Positions 1 through 8,820 of a stretch of 64,000 nt of DNA are shown piece by piece; within the stretch, counting starts at the first letter, position 1; each line of letters opens with the position of its first letter. This stretch comes from Pseudolabrys sp. (GTDB lineage: Bacteria > Pseudomonadota > Alphaproteobacteria > Rhizobiales > Xanthobacteraceae). The DNA lies in assembly GCA_019635575.1 (NCBI GenBank), contig JAHBZF010000003.1, positions 1-64,000 on the forward strand. The letters run 5' to 3'. Under the pieces are notes generated by a model. The model ran no database searches. It saw nothing but the letters and a program-made list of their open reading frames with translations, and was not told the origin of the DNA. Made by a program: the position numbers and the translations under genes.

Positions 1-681
1 CTCATCCTCAACTCGCCGGCCAATCCGACGGGCGGCGTCACGCCGAAGGCGGAGATCGACAGGCTGGTCGCGGGCCTGGAAAAGTGGCCGGACGTCTGTG
101 TGATGTCGGACGAGATTTACGACCACATGACTTATGACGGCGAGCGTCACATCACGTTGCTCTCGTATCCGTCGATCCGCGACCGGCTGATCCTGCTCAA
201 CGGCTGGTCGAAGACCTATGCCATGACCGGCTGGCGGCTCGGCTATGCGGTGTTTCCGGGCAAGCTTTACGATTATGCGCGCAAGCTCTCGGTCAATCTG
301 CACTCCTGCGTCAATGCCTCGGCGCAATATGCCGGCCTTGCCGCGCTGCAAGGGCCGCAGGATGCGGTCGCGCGCATGATCTCCGAGTTTGATGCGCGGC
401 GGAAACTGGTGGTCGAGGGCCTGAACAGGCTGCCCGGCGTGTCGTGCATCACGCCAAAAGGAGCGTTCTATGCGTTCCCGAATATCGGCCGGACCGGCTG
501 GAAGGCGAAGGCGCTGGCATCCGCGCTGCTCGACGACACTGGTGTTGCGGTGATCGGCGGGCCGGATTTCGGCATTCTCGGGGAAGGCTATCTGCGGCTG
601 TCCTACGCCAACTCCGCCGACAATATCCGCAAGGCGCTGCAGCGCATGCGCGACTTCCTGTCGAGCCGCAAAGCGATGTGA
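1..681 (+). CDS. Class I/II aminotransferase, 5' end outside window
   Basis: C-terminal 226 residues of a PLP-dependent aminotransferase; the frame is open from base 1. Seen: the substrate-site motif NSPANPTGG directly at the window edge, the SDEIYD segment that contacts the cofactor, and the PLP-lysine motif GWSKTYAMTGWRLGY. In family terms this is the aspartate aminotransferase fold class I (about 400 residues), so roughly the first 170 residues lie upstream. The reaction is amino-group transfer between an amino acid and a 2-oxoacid in the cytoplasm; which amino acid cannot be told. It converges on the MscS gene with a 12-base gap. Confidence 0.93.
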   Translation, partial: LILNSPANPTGGVTPKAEIDRLVAGLEKWPDVCVMSDEIYDHMTYDGERHITLLSYPSIRDRLILLNGWSKTYAMTGWRLGYAVFPGKLYDYARKLSVNLHSCVNASAQYAGLAALQGPQDAVARMISEFDARRKLVVEGLNRLPGVSCITPKGAFYAFPNIGRTGWKAKALASALLDDTGVAVIGGPDFGILGEGYLRLSYANSADNIRKALQRMRDFLSSRKAM

Positions 682-693
682 CGCCTTGCACAG

Positions 694-2115
694 TCAGCGC
701 GGCGGAAAGCGAGGTCCGTCCTTGGGTGTCGACCTGTCATCCGATTTCCCCGCGTCGGCTTCGTCCGATGGCGGGCCGGGCTCGTCTTCGCGCACCGGTG
801 ACGGCGGCGCCGGCGGCGTGCTCGGCGCCATTTCGTAGATCACCCGCGCCGGGCCTGGTTTCGGGATCTTCACACCCTTGCCGGCGAGCTGGTCCCACAA
901 CGCGAGCAGCACGTCGCTCTTGACGTTGGTGATGCCGCCGGCCGGATCTGCGATCCAGAACCACAGTTCGTATTCGATCGAGGCCGATCCGAACGAACTC
1001 AGCATGCAGAGCGGAGCCGGCTTCTTGATGACGCGAGCGACGCTCAGGGCCGCATCGACGGCCGCGCTTTGCGCCTCGCGCGGGTCGCTGTCATAGGTCG
1101 AGTTGAATGTCACCGATAAGCGCACGAGATCGCTGGAATAGGTCCAGTTGGCGACGCGTTGAGTGATGAAGTCTTCGTTGGGGATCAGATATTCGCGGCC
1201 GTCTCGGGTATCGACCGAGGTATAGCGCGCGCCCATATTGCTGACCCGGCCGAAATGGTCGCCGACCGAGATGATATCGCCCGGCTTCACCGATTTGTCG
1301 GCGAGCAGGATGATGCCGCTGACCAGGTTCGACACGATCTTCTGCAAACCGAAGCCGAGACCGACGCCGACTGCGCCGGAGAACAGCGCCAGCACCGAGA
1401 GGTCGATGCCCATCGAGCTCAGAACGACGATGACGGTCAGCGTCATCAGCGCGATGCGGACCAGCTTGCTGATCAATACCTGGATCGAGGGCGTCAGGCT
1501 GGAGACCGCATGCAGCCGCCGGTCGAGGAAATTGCTGATGGCGTTGCTCGCCCACAGTGCCACCGCCAGCAGCACGGTGGTTTTCACCACCAAGAGCGGC
1601 GTGATGCGTAGACCGCCGACCACGATCGCCATGGAATCGAGGCTGTTCGTCACCGGCTCGAGCAATTGCAGGATGCTCAATGCCGCGATCGTCCAGGCCG
1701 ATACGGCGACGACGCGGTTGACGAACTGGTTGTGAATGACGCTGGCAAGGATGTTGATCATCACCCATGCCGTGGTCAGGCCGATGCCGACCCGCAGCAG
1801 ATAGGTTCTGGCCTCGAACACGTCGGTGCGCAGCGCCGCCCGCATCGCCACCAGCACGATGATGAAGGCAATGACGGCGAGATGATTGACGATCGCGCGA
1901 ATAATCAGGCGCAGGAACGGCGGCCACTTCGCCGTCAGTGTCATGAGATCGGTGTGCTTGCGCAGCGCCGCGGCAATTGCCAGTGCGATGACCACCGCAA
2001 GGCCGATCAGGCCGAGCTGGATCGGCAGCCACATCGAGGTCAGCTCGGTGCGCAATGTCGCCTGGGCCGCGTGGACCAGCGATGACAAGGCCTCGTTGAG
2101 ATCGGAAAAATCCAT
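694..2115 (-). CDS. MscS-family mechanosensitive ion channel
   Basis: 473-residue membrane protein. Several hydrophobic helices fill residues 25-235. The pore-lining helix and start of the beta domain are at about 235-290, with the glycine/alanine-rich FSGAVGVGLGFGLQKIVSN and then VKPGDIISVGD typical of MscS. The tail (after about 425) is proline- and acid-rich and probably disordered. Family role: opens under membrane tension to release solutes during hypo-osmotic shock. It has more N-terminal helices than the 286-residue E. coli MscS, so it is closer to the YnaI/MscM-like subgroup. Start taken at ATG 2115. Confidence 0.9.
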   Translation of the reverse strand: MDFSDLNEALSSLVHAAQATLRTELTSMWLPIQLGLIGLAVVIALAIAAALRKHTDLMTLTAKWPPFLRLIIRAIVNHLAVIAFIIVLVAMRAALRTDVFEARTYLLRVGIGLTTAWVMINILASVIHNQFVNRVVAVSAWTIAALSILQLLEPVTNSLDSMAIVVGGLRITPLLVVKTTVLLAVALWASNAISNFLDRRLHAVSSLTPSIQVLISKLVRIALMTLTVIVVLSSMGIDLSVLALFSGAVGVGLGFGLQKIVSNLVSGIILLADKSVKPGDIISVGDHFGRVSNMGARYTSVDTRDGREYLIPNEDFITQRVANWTYSSDLVRLSVTFNSTYDSDPREAQSAAVDAALSVARVIKKPAPLCMLSSFGSASIEYELWFWIADPAGGITNVKSDVLLALWDQLAGKGVKIPKPGPARVIYEMAPSTPPAPPSPVREDEPGPPSDEADAGKSDDRSTPKDGPRFPPR

Positions 2116-2274
2116 CGTGCGGCCCCGTGGCGCAGATCAGACAATGATTGATTCGGCCTGTCGATGCACGGCCGGGCGAACAATAGGGGCCGTCCTCGCC
2201 GGTCAATGCGGCATGGACATGGCGATGCGGAATGGCGGTTCGGGAATGGTAGCGCAGGAATGCCTGGCCGATGG

Positions 2275-3243
2275 CTAGCGCCTGACCACGAACTGGAAGC
2301 CGATCATGACGATGATGAGGCCAACGACCTGCGCCATGCTGGGGACGATCCCGAGTGCCAGATAGCCGATCAGCAGCGAGAAGCCGGGGACCAGCGCGGT
2401 GAAAGTCCCGGCGCGTCCGGCGCCGAGCAGCACCACAGCGCGGCCGAACAGATAGATCGGCGGGACACCGGCACAGAGACCCTGGACCACCGCCTGGGTC
2501 AGATTCTCCTGCCAGCCGAGCGCGATCAGATGCTGGTAGCCGGCGATCAGTAGATAGGCCGGCACGAACAGCAGCACCGACAGGCAGCCGACCACCAGCG
2601 CGCCCTGCATGCCCGGCACGCGCCAGTGCCGCAGCAGCGTGCCGAAGATCGCCCATGACAGGCCGGCGCTGACGAACAGCAGATCACCGCCGATGCCGTG
2701 CGGGCCGATGGTGGTGATCGCCTCGATGCCGAACACGATCAACCCGGCAACGATGATGAGCGCGCCCGCGATCCGCCATGGCGACAGGCGCTCGCCGAGG
2801 AACAGGCTTGCCAGCAGCAGGCCGCTCAAGGTCGCGCAGGCCGGCTGGATCACCGTGCCGTGGCCGAGCGGCACCAGGATGAAGCCGCTGTAGGCGAGCA
2901 TCGACTGCGGCGGTCCGGCGAATACTGTCAGCGTCAGGCCACGCAGCCAGCCGACACCGGCCAGATCGCGCAGTCCCGCCCGCATCACGAATGGCAGCAT
3001 TGCCAGCCCGCTCCAGGCGAAGCGGTGAACGATCAGGTCCGCCGGATGAAATCCGATCTCAATGCCGTGCTTGGCCCAGACGAAGCCGACCGCCCAGCCG
3101 AGCGCGGCCAGCCCGCCATACAGCAGGCCGAGCAGCAGATCGGAACGCGATGGCGTGGGCGCGAGTGACAAGCCGGACCGCAATATGGGTTGAGCGGGGT
3201 GACGACCTGTCGGCTGATACTCTAGGATCGCGGTTTGGTCCAA
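2275..3243 (-). CDS. EamA/DMT-family transporter
   Basis: 322 residues with about ten hydrophobic segments in two repeated halves, the drug/metabolite transporter (EamA) layout. LFLGERLSPWR in the first half is the typical EamA repeat end. Probable role: export or exchange of small metabolites across the inner membrane; substrate unknown. There is no ATG near the N-terminus. The longest frame begins with TTG at 3243, and other TTG codons about 20-25 residues further in are possible starts, so the first 25 residues are uncertain. It is divergent from the BKACE gene with only about 50 bases between them, so the two may share a control region. Confidence 0.82.
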   Translation of the reverse strand: MDQTAILEYQPTGRHPAQPILRSGLSLAPTPSRSDLLLGLLYGGLAALGWAVGFVWAKHGIEIGFHPADLIVHRFAWSGLAMLPFVMRAGLRDLAGVGWLRGLTLTVFAGPPQSMLAYSGFILVPLGHGTVIQPACATLSGLLLASLFLGERLSPWRIAGALIIVAGLIVFGIEAITTIGPHGIGGDLLFVSAGLSWAIFGTLLRHWRVPGMQGALVVGCLSVLLFVPAYLLIAGYQHLIALGWQENLTQAVVQGLCAGVPPIYLFGRAVVLLGAGRAGTFTALVPGFSLLIGYLALGIVPSMAQVVGLIIVMIGFQFVVRR

Positions 3244-3293
3244 TCCGCTGAGGCGAAGGCTGCCTCGCCGGAATGCATATCGGAATTTTGATC

Positions 3294-4229
3294 ATGGCAA
3301 GTTCCCGCAAGGTCATCATCACCTGCGCCGTTACCGGCGCGATCCACACGCCGACCATGTCGCCCTATCTGCCGGTGACGCCGGACGAGATCGCCGACGC
3401 GGCGATCGGCGCGGCCGAGGCCGGCGCCGCCATCGTCCATCTGCATGCGCGCGATCCCAAGACCGGGCGGCCGGATCAGACGCCGGAAGCCTTCGCCCGC
3501 TTCCTGCCGCGCATCAAGCAGCAGTCGAATGTGGTGATCAATCTCACCTCCGGCGGCTCGCCGACCATGACCGTCGACGAGCGCGTCCGCCCGGCGGCCA
3601 CATTCAAGCCGGAGGTGGCGAGCCTGAACATGGGTTCGATCAACTTCGCGCTGTTCCCGATGCTCAATCGCTACAAGGAGTTCAAATACGACTGGGAGCA
3701 GCCGTATCTGGAAGGCACCAAGGATCTGATCTTCCGCAACACCTTCAAGGATATCGAATTCGTGTTGCGCACCTGCATGGACAACGAGACTCGCTTTGAG
3801 TTCGAGTGCTACGACATCGGCCATCTCTATAACCTCGCGCATTTCCTCGAGCGCGGTCTGGTCAAGCCGCCGCTGTTCGTGCAGTCGGTGTTCGGCATTC
3901 TCGGCGGCATCGGCACGCATCCGGAGGACGTGATGATGATGAAGCGCACGGCGGACCGGTTGCTCGGCCCGGAGAACTATCGCTGGTCGGTGTTGGGCGC
4001 CGGCCGCGCGCAGATGCCGATCGCGGCGCAGGCCGCGGCGATGGGTGGCAATGTCCGCGTCGGTCTTGAAGACTCGCTGTGGATCGGCCCCGGCAAGCTC
4101 GCCGAGTCGAACGCGCAGCAGGTCACGAATGTCCGCAAGATCATCGAGGGCCTCGGCCTCGATGTGGCGACGCCCGACGAGGCGCGCGATATCCTCAAGC
4201 TCAAAGGCGGCGACAAGGTCAATTTCTAG
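3294..4229 (+). CDS. 3-keto-5-aminohexanoate cleavage protein (BKACE family)
   Basis: 311 residues from ATG 3294 (MASSRKVIITCAVTG). An in-frame ATG 21 bases upstream (3273) would add seven residues without homologous character. Seen: the strand with the zinc histidines IVHLHARDP, and GGIGTHPEDVMMM near residue 215. BKACE enzymes use zinc to condense a beta-keto acid with acetyl-CoA, giving a CoA ester and acetoacetate; members differ widely in substrate (amino-hexanoate, dehydrocarnitine, others). The divergent EamA transporter could carry its substrate or product. The particular substrate cannot be assigned. Confidence 0.9.
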   Translation: MASSRKVIITCAVTGAIHTPTMSPYLPVTPDEIADAAIGAAEAGAAIVHLHARDPKTGRPDQTPEAFARFLPRIKQQSNVVINLTSGGSPTMTVDERVRPAATFKPEVASLNMGSINFALFPMLNRYKEFKYDWEQPYLEGTKDLIFRNTFKDIEFVLRTCMDNETRFEFECYDIGHLYNLAHFLERGLVKPPLFVQSVFGILGGIGTHPEDVMMMKRTADRLLGPENYRWSVLGAGRAQMPIAAQAAAMGGNVRVGLEDSLWIGPGKLAESNAQQVTNVRKIIEGLGLDVATPDEARDILKLKGGDKVNF

Positions 4230-4267
4230 CGATTGGTTTCTGCGGCCTGTCCGGCTGGCGGATCAGC

Positions 4268-4291
4268 ATGGCAGCCGCTTTCGGCTGCCAT
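4268..4291 (+). terminator. Hairpin downstream of the BKACE gene
   Basis: Perfect 10-bp inverted repeat ATGGCAGCCG / CGGCTGCCAT with a 4-base loop CTTT, 39 bases after the BKACE stop codon. No run of T follows, so it is a weak candidate intrinsic terminator or an mRNA 3'-end stabilising structure. Confidence 0.4.
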
Positions 4292-4406
4292 GTCGCATCG
4301 CGCATGCGCGACATCGCCACGCTGTCACGCGGCGCGGATATCGTTACAGTGCGACGATTAGCCCGATTGAACGCGTTGCGGTCGCGCACGCAGGAAACAT
4401 GACTGG

Positions 4407-6140
4407 ATGCCGCATCACACCCCGCTGATCTCCACCATCGTTCTCGGGCTCGTCCTCGCCTTCGTCCTGGCGGCGGTGGCGCAGCGTTTCCGGATATCGC
4501 CGCTGGTCGGTTATCTGCTGGCGGGGGTCATCATCGGGCCGGCGACGCCGGGCTTCGTCGCCGATCAGCAGCTCGCTAACGAACTGGCCGAAATCGGCGT
4601 CATCCTGCTGATGTTCGGCGTCGGCCTACATTTTTCGCTCAAGGATCTGTGGTCGGTGCGCGCCATTGCCTTGCCTGGCGCGGTGGCGCAGATCGCGGCC
4701 GCCACCGTACTGGGCTGGGGGCTCGGCGTGCTGCTCGGCTGGGACAACGCCGCCGGCCTGATGTTCGGCCTGACGCTCTCGACCGCGAGCACCGTGGTGC
4801 TGCTGCGCGCGATGCAGGAGCGGCGGCTGATCGAGACCGAGCGCGGCCGCATTGCCGTCGGCTGGCTGATCGTCGAGGACATCGCCATGGTGCTGACCCT
4901 GGTGATGCTGCCGGCGCTCGCGCCGATCATCAAGTCCGGTGCGGCCTCCGGCGCGTCGACCATGGATCTGCTCGAGCCGTTACTGATTACGCTCGGCAAG
5001 GTGGCCGCCTTCGTCGTGCTGATGCTGGTGGCGGGCCGCCGGGTCGTCCCCTGGCTGCTGCATGCGATGGCGCATACCGGTTCGCGTGAACTGTTCCGGC
5101 TGTCGGTTTTGGCGATCGCGCTCGGCGTCGCTTATTTCGCCACGTCGCTGTTCGGCGTGTCGTTCGCTCTCGGTGCGTTCTTCGCCGGCATGGTGATGAG
5201 CGAATCCGAACTCAGCCAGCGCGCCGCCAACGAGACGCTGCCGCTGCGCGATGCGTTCGCCGTGCTGTTCTTCGTATCGGTCGGCATGCTGTTCGACCCG
5301 ATGATCATCCTGCGCGAGCCGCTGCCGATGCTGGCGACGGTGCTGATCATCGTGTTCGGCAAGTCGATCGCCGCGTTCCTGATCGTGCGACTGTTCCGGC
5401 GGCCGACCGCGACGGCGCTGACGATCTCAGCGAGCCTCGCGCAGATCGGCGAATTCTCCTTCATCCTCGCCGGTCTCGGCGTCAGCCTCGGGCTGCTGCC
5501 GGAGCGCGGCCGCGACCTCATCCTCGGTGGCGCGATCCTGTCGATCCTGCTCAATCCGCTCACCTTCGCGGTGCTGGATCGCTGGCTGGCCAAGGCCAAG
5601 GTGGCGGTGTCTCCCGAACCGGCGGCTGATCCGTCCGCCCCGGCCGAACCGGCCGCCGCGGCTCCATCGCCGACGCGCGAGCCGATCCCGATGACGGTAC
5701 TGACCGACCATCTGGTGCTGGTCGGTCACGGCCGGGTCGGCCGCTTCATCACTGCGGCACTCGCGCCGCAAAACTGCCCGGTGCTGATCGTCGAGCACAA
5801 CGGCGACGTGGTGGCGAAGCTGCAGGCCGAGGGCAAGGCGGCGATTGCCGGCAATGCCGCCGATCCCGAACTGCTCGCCGCCACCAATCTGCCGGCCGCG
5901 CGCTGCCTGATCGTGGCGATCCCCGATGCCTTTGAAAGCGGCAACGTCGTGCAACAGGCGCGGCAGATCAATCCGGGCCTGACCATCATCGCCCGCGCCC
6001 ATTCCGACGAGGAGATCGAGCATCTGCGCAGGCACGGTGCAACCGCGGTGGTGATGGGCGAGAACGAGATCGCCCGGGCGATGCTGCAACTCATTCCGGC
6101 GGCTCCGCCGGCGTCGCCTGCGCCGGCCACGGCGGCCTAG
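4407..6140 (+). CDS. Monovalent cation:proton antiporter-2 (KefB/YbaL-like) with NAD-binding domain
   Basis: 577 residues. Residues 1-390 are a 12-helix Na+/H+ exchanger domain of the CPA2 class. A Pro/Ala/Glu-rich linker spans about 395-430. A TrkA-N (RCK) domain starts near residue 436 with LVLVGHGRVGR, the dinucleotide-binding glycine motif. Family role: potassium (or sodium) efflux in exchange for protons, gated through the RCK domain. The protein ends in a Pro/Ala tail. A second antiporter of another class follows on the same strand after 124 bases. Confidence 0.92.
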   Translation: MPHHTPLISTIVLGLVLAFVLAAVAQRFRISPLVGYLLAGVIIGPATPGFVADQQLANELAEIGVILLMFGVGLHFSLKDLWSVRAIALPGAVAQIAAATVLGWGLGVLLGWDNAAGLMFGLTLSTASTVVLLRAMQERRLIETERGRIAVGWLIVEDIAMVLTLVMLPALAPIIKSGAASGASTMDLLEPLLITLGKVAAFVVLMLVAGRRVVPWLLHAMAHTGSRELFRLSVLAIALGVAYFATSLFGVSFALGAFFAGMVMSESELSQRAANETLPLRDAFAVLFFVSVGMLFDPMIILREPLPMLATVLIIVFGKSIAAFLIVRLFRRPTATALTISASLAQIGEFSFILAGLGVSLGLLPERGRDLILGGAILSILLNPLTFAVLDRWLAKAKVAVSPEPAADPSAPAEPAAAAPSPTREPIPMTVLTDHLVLVGHGRVGRFITAALAPQNCPVLIVEHNGDVVAKLQAEGKAAIAGNAADPELLAATNLPAARCLIVAIPDAFESGNVVQQARQINPGLTIIARAHSDEEIEHLRRHGATAVVMGENEIARAMLQLIPAAPPASPAPATAA

Positions 6141-6264
6141 CGGCGCCGGCGCCACGCGCCGCCGGAAATTTCGCGAAATCTCGCAAAAATCTCGCAGGTG
6201 CAGCGATTAACCGTTGCCGTGCGGCGAATCAGAACCTCCTAATAGCGATGGAGGTTCACGCCGC

Positions 6265-8064
6265 ATGGGCTCGCTCGACACGGTCAGTCTGGGAATTCTG
6301 TTCAGCAGCCTGCTGGTCCTGGCTGGCATCATGTCGAGCCTGATTGCCATGCGGTTCGGCGCCCCGTTGTTGCTCGTGTTCCTGATGGTCGGCATGCTGG
6401 CCGGCGAGGGTGGTCCCGGCGGGCTGAAATTCAATGACGTCAGCACCGCCTATACGGTCGGCTCGGTGGCGCTGGCGCTGATCCTGTTCGACGGCGGCCT
6501 GCGCACCCGCGTCGCCATTTTCCGCAGCGTGCTGGCGCCGGCGGGCATGCTCGCGACCATCGGTGTCCTGATCACCGCGACGCTGACGGCGCCGGTCGCC
6601 GTCCTGCTGCTGGATCTGTCCTGGCTCGAGGGCCTGCTGATCGGCTCGGTGATCGCCTCGACCGACGCGGCGGCGGTGTTCTTCCTGATCCATGCCCGTG
6701 GCCTGAGGCTGCGCCCGCGCGTCGGCGCGACGCTCGAGGTCGAATCCGGCGCCAACGATCCGTTCGCGGTGTTCCTGACCATCGTGCTGATCCAGTTGCT
6801 GCTCGGCACCCACCAGAGCGCGGGCGACATGGCGCTGTCGCTGCTGCGCGAGGCGGTGGTCGGCGGCATCGCCGGCTTGCTCGGCGGCCGGGCGATCGTG
6901 TTCGTCCTGAACCGGCTCAGTCTCGCGCAGGGCCTGCATGCGCCGTTTGTCGCCGTCGGCGCGCTGGTGATCTTCGGCCTGACGCAGACGGTGCACGCCT
7001 CGGGCTTCCTTGCGGTCTATCTCGCCGGTCTGGTGGTCGGCAATCAGGCGACGCGCGCGCACAATTCGGTGGTGGTGTTTCTCGACGCCGCGACCTGGCT
7101 GGCGCAGATCGTGATGTTCATGCTGCTCGGCCTCCTGGTGTGGCCGCAGCGGCTGATGGACAGCGTGTTGCCGGCGCTCGGCGTCGCGCTGACGCTGATG
7201 TTCATCGCCCGTCCGGCGGCGGTGTTTTTGTGCCTGTGGCCGTTCCGGTTCTCGACGCGCGACAAACTGTTCGTGTCGTGGGTCGGCTTGCGCGGCGCGG
7301 TCGGCATCTTCCTCGCCTCGATCCCGATGCTGGTCGGCTTGCCGAAGGCTTATCTCTATTTCGACGTCGCCTTCGTCGTCGTCGCCATCTCGCTCCTGGT
7401 GCAGGGCTGGACCATTGCCGTGGCGGCAAAGCGTTTTCAGGTGGCCTTGCCGCGCTCCGACCGGCAACAGCGCCGGATCGAACTTGATCTGCCCGGCCAG
7501 CTCGACAAGGAGCTGGTCGGGTATGCCATCGCCGAGAACTCGCCGTATCTGCGCCGCCGCCTCATTCCGTCATGGGCCAAGCCGACCCTGGTGGTGCGCG
7601 ACGAACAGATCTTCACGCCGGAGGAAGCCGACGGCGTGCGCGCCGGGGACTATGTCTATCTGCTGGCACCGCCGGAGCGCGCGCAGGCGCTCGACCGCTA
7701 CTTCGTCAATATGCCGCTGCCGAAGCCGGACCCGGCGCTGCTGTCCGACTTCTTCGTGCCCGGTGATGCGACGCTGGGTGCGCTGGCCGATATCTACGAT
7801 CTGCGGCTGGCCGACGCGCATGCCAACGTGACGCTGGCCGATCACTTCGCCAATGAATTGAAGCGGCCGGCGAAGCAGGGCGACATCGTCCGGCTCGGCC
7901 CGATTGCGCTGCTGGCGCATGCGGTGAAGGACGGTCGCGTCACCACCATCGGTCTGCGGCTGTCCGATCCCGACGAGAAGCCGGCGTCGGCCAAGGTCAT
8001 GGCGAAGACGGTTGCGCGATCGTTGGCGCAGCGCGCGCGCAAATATGTCCTAGACCGGCCGTAG
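6265..8064 (+). CDS. Potassium/proton antiporter, CvrA/NhaP2-like (CPA1)
   Basis: 599 residues from ATG 6265, chosen because GGAGGT lies nine bases before it. An earlier in-frame start at 6214 would add 17 unlikely residues. Residues about 5-390 form the CPA1 exchanger, with the conserved STDAAAVFF and ESGANDPFAVF segments carrying the cation-site acids. The C-terminal 200 residues are cytoplasmic TrkA-C/CorC-like. Family role: K+/H+ antiport in the inner membrane. Together with the preceding KefB-like gene and the MscS channel it makes a cation/osmotic homeostasis neighbourhood. The last 15 bases overlap the convergent ABC ATPase gene. Confidence 0.9.
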   Translation: MGSLDTVSLGILFSSLLVLAGIMSSLIAMRFGAPLLLVFLMVGMLAGEGGPGGLKFNDVSTAYTVGSVALALILFDGGLRTRVAIFRSVLAPAGMLATIGVLITATLTAPVAVLLLDLSWLEGLLIGSVIASTDAAAVFFLIHARGLRLRPRVGATLEVESGANDPFAVFLTIVLIQLLLGTHQSAGDMALSLLREAVVGGIAGLLGGRAIVFVLNRLSLAQGLHAPFVAVGALVIFGLTQTVHASGFLAVYLAGLVVGNQATRAHNSVVVFLDAATWLAQIVMFMLLGLLVWPQRLMDSVLPALGVALTLMFIARPAAVFLCLWPFRFSTRDKLFVSWVGLRGAVGIFLASIPMLVGLPKAYLYFDVAFVVVAISLLVQGWTIAVAAKRFQVALPRSDRQQRRIELDLPGQLDKELVGYAIAENSPYLRRRLIPSWAKPTLVVRDEQIFTPEEADGVRAGDYVYLLAPPERAQALDRYFVNMPLPKPDPALLSDFFVPGDATLGALADIYDLRLADAHANVTLADHFANELKRPAKQGDIVRLGPIALLAHAVKDGRVTTIGLRLSDPDEKPASAKVMAKTVARSLAQRARKYVLDRP

Positions 8065-8820
8065 CGGCACCGGCATCACGCCGTCGCCGCTGTCGACCTG
8101 CGCGACCGCGATGCCGAACACGTCGGCGAGCCGCGCGTCGCTCAAGGCTTCGCGCGGTGCGGCATCGGCGACGATCCGGCCGCGCTGCATCACCAGCACG
8201 CGATCGGCGAAGCGCGCGGCGAGGCCGAGATCGTGGATGATCGCCAGCACCGCGCCGCCGCGCCGGGCGATGCCGCGCAAAAGGTCCATCACCACAAGCT
8301 GATGCCGCGGATCGAGCGAGGCGGTCGGCTCGTCGGCGAACAGGATATCGGCTTCGGTCGCGAGCACGCGCGCCAGCGCGACGCGCGCGCGTTCGCCGCC
8401 GGATAAGGTCGTGACGATGCGCTCCGCGAGATCCTCGATCTGCGCCGCCGCCAACGCGTGCGCGACGGCGGCACGATCCGTGCCGGTGAGCGGCGAGAAC
8501 GGATCGGCATGCGGATGCCGGCCGAGCGCCACCACGGCGGCGACGTCGAGCGGCCAGTGGAACACATTGCCCTGCGGCAGATAGGCGATGCTGCGGGCGC
8601 GCTCGCGCAGCGTGAAGTCCGCGAGCGGACGATCCTTGAGCCGGATGCTGCCGTTCGCCGGCAACAGGCCGGCGAGCGCGCGCATCAGCGTCGTTTTGCC
8701 GGCGCCATTCGGCCCGACCAGCGCGGTAAGCTCACCGGGCTTGAGTGTCACCGACGCGTCGCTGACGATGGCGCGGCCATGCAGCACCACATCGACCCGC
8801 TCGGCGCGCAGCATGGTCAT
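8050..8820 (-). CDS. Iron-chelate/heme/cobalamin-type ABC transporter ATP-binding protein
   Basis: 256 residues. Walker A GPNGAGKTT (about residue 37), signature LSGGERARVALARV, Walker B ILFADEPTASLD and the H-loop IIHDLGL are all present. It resembles HmuV/FecE/BtuD ATPases, which power uptake of iron chelates, heme or vitamin B12. Its start codon overlaps the stop of the permease gene (ATGA), so the two are translationally coupled. No TonB-dependent receptor lies in the window, so the substrate is open. HmuV is the closest name by length and sequence style but is not proven. Confidence 0.9.
   Translation of the reverse strand: MTMLRAERVDVVLHGRAIVSDASVTLKPGELTALVGPNGAGKTTLMRALAGLLPANGSIRLKDRPLADFTLRERARSIAYLPQGNVFHWPLDVAAVVALGRHPHADPFSPLTGTDRAAVAHALAAAQIEDLAERIVTTLSGGERARVALARVLATEADILFADEPTASLDPRHQLVVMDLLRGIARRGGAVLAIIHDLGLAARFADRVLVMQRGRIVADAAPREALSDARLADVFGIAVAQVDSGDGVMPVPLRPV

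Noticed and set aside
1091..2656. 521-codon minus-strand frame over the MscS and EamA genes
   Set aside because: Arg/Gly/Pro-rich translation without domain character; both real genes in other frames are clear.
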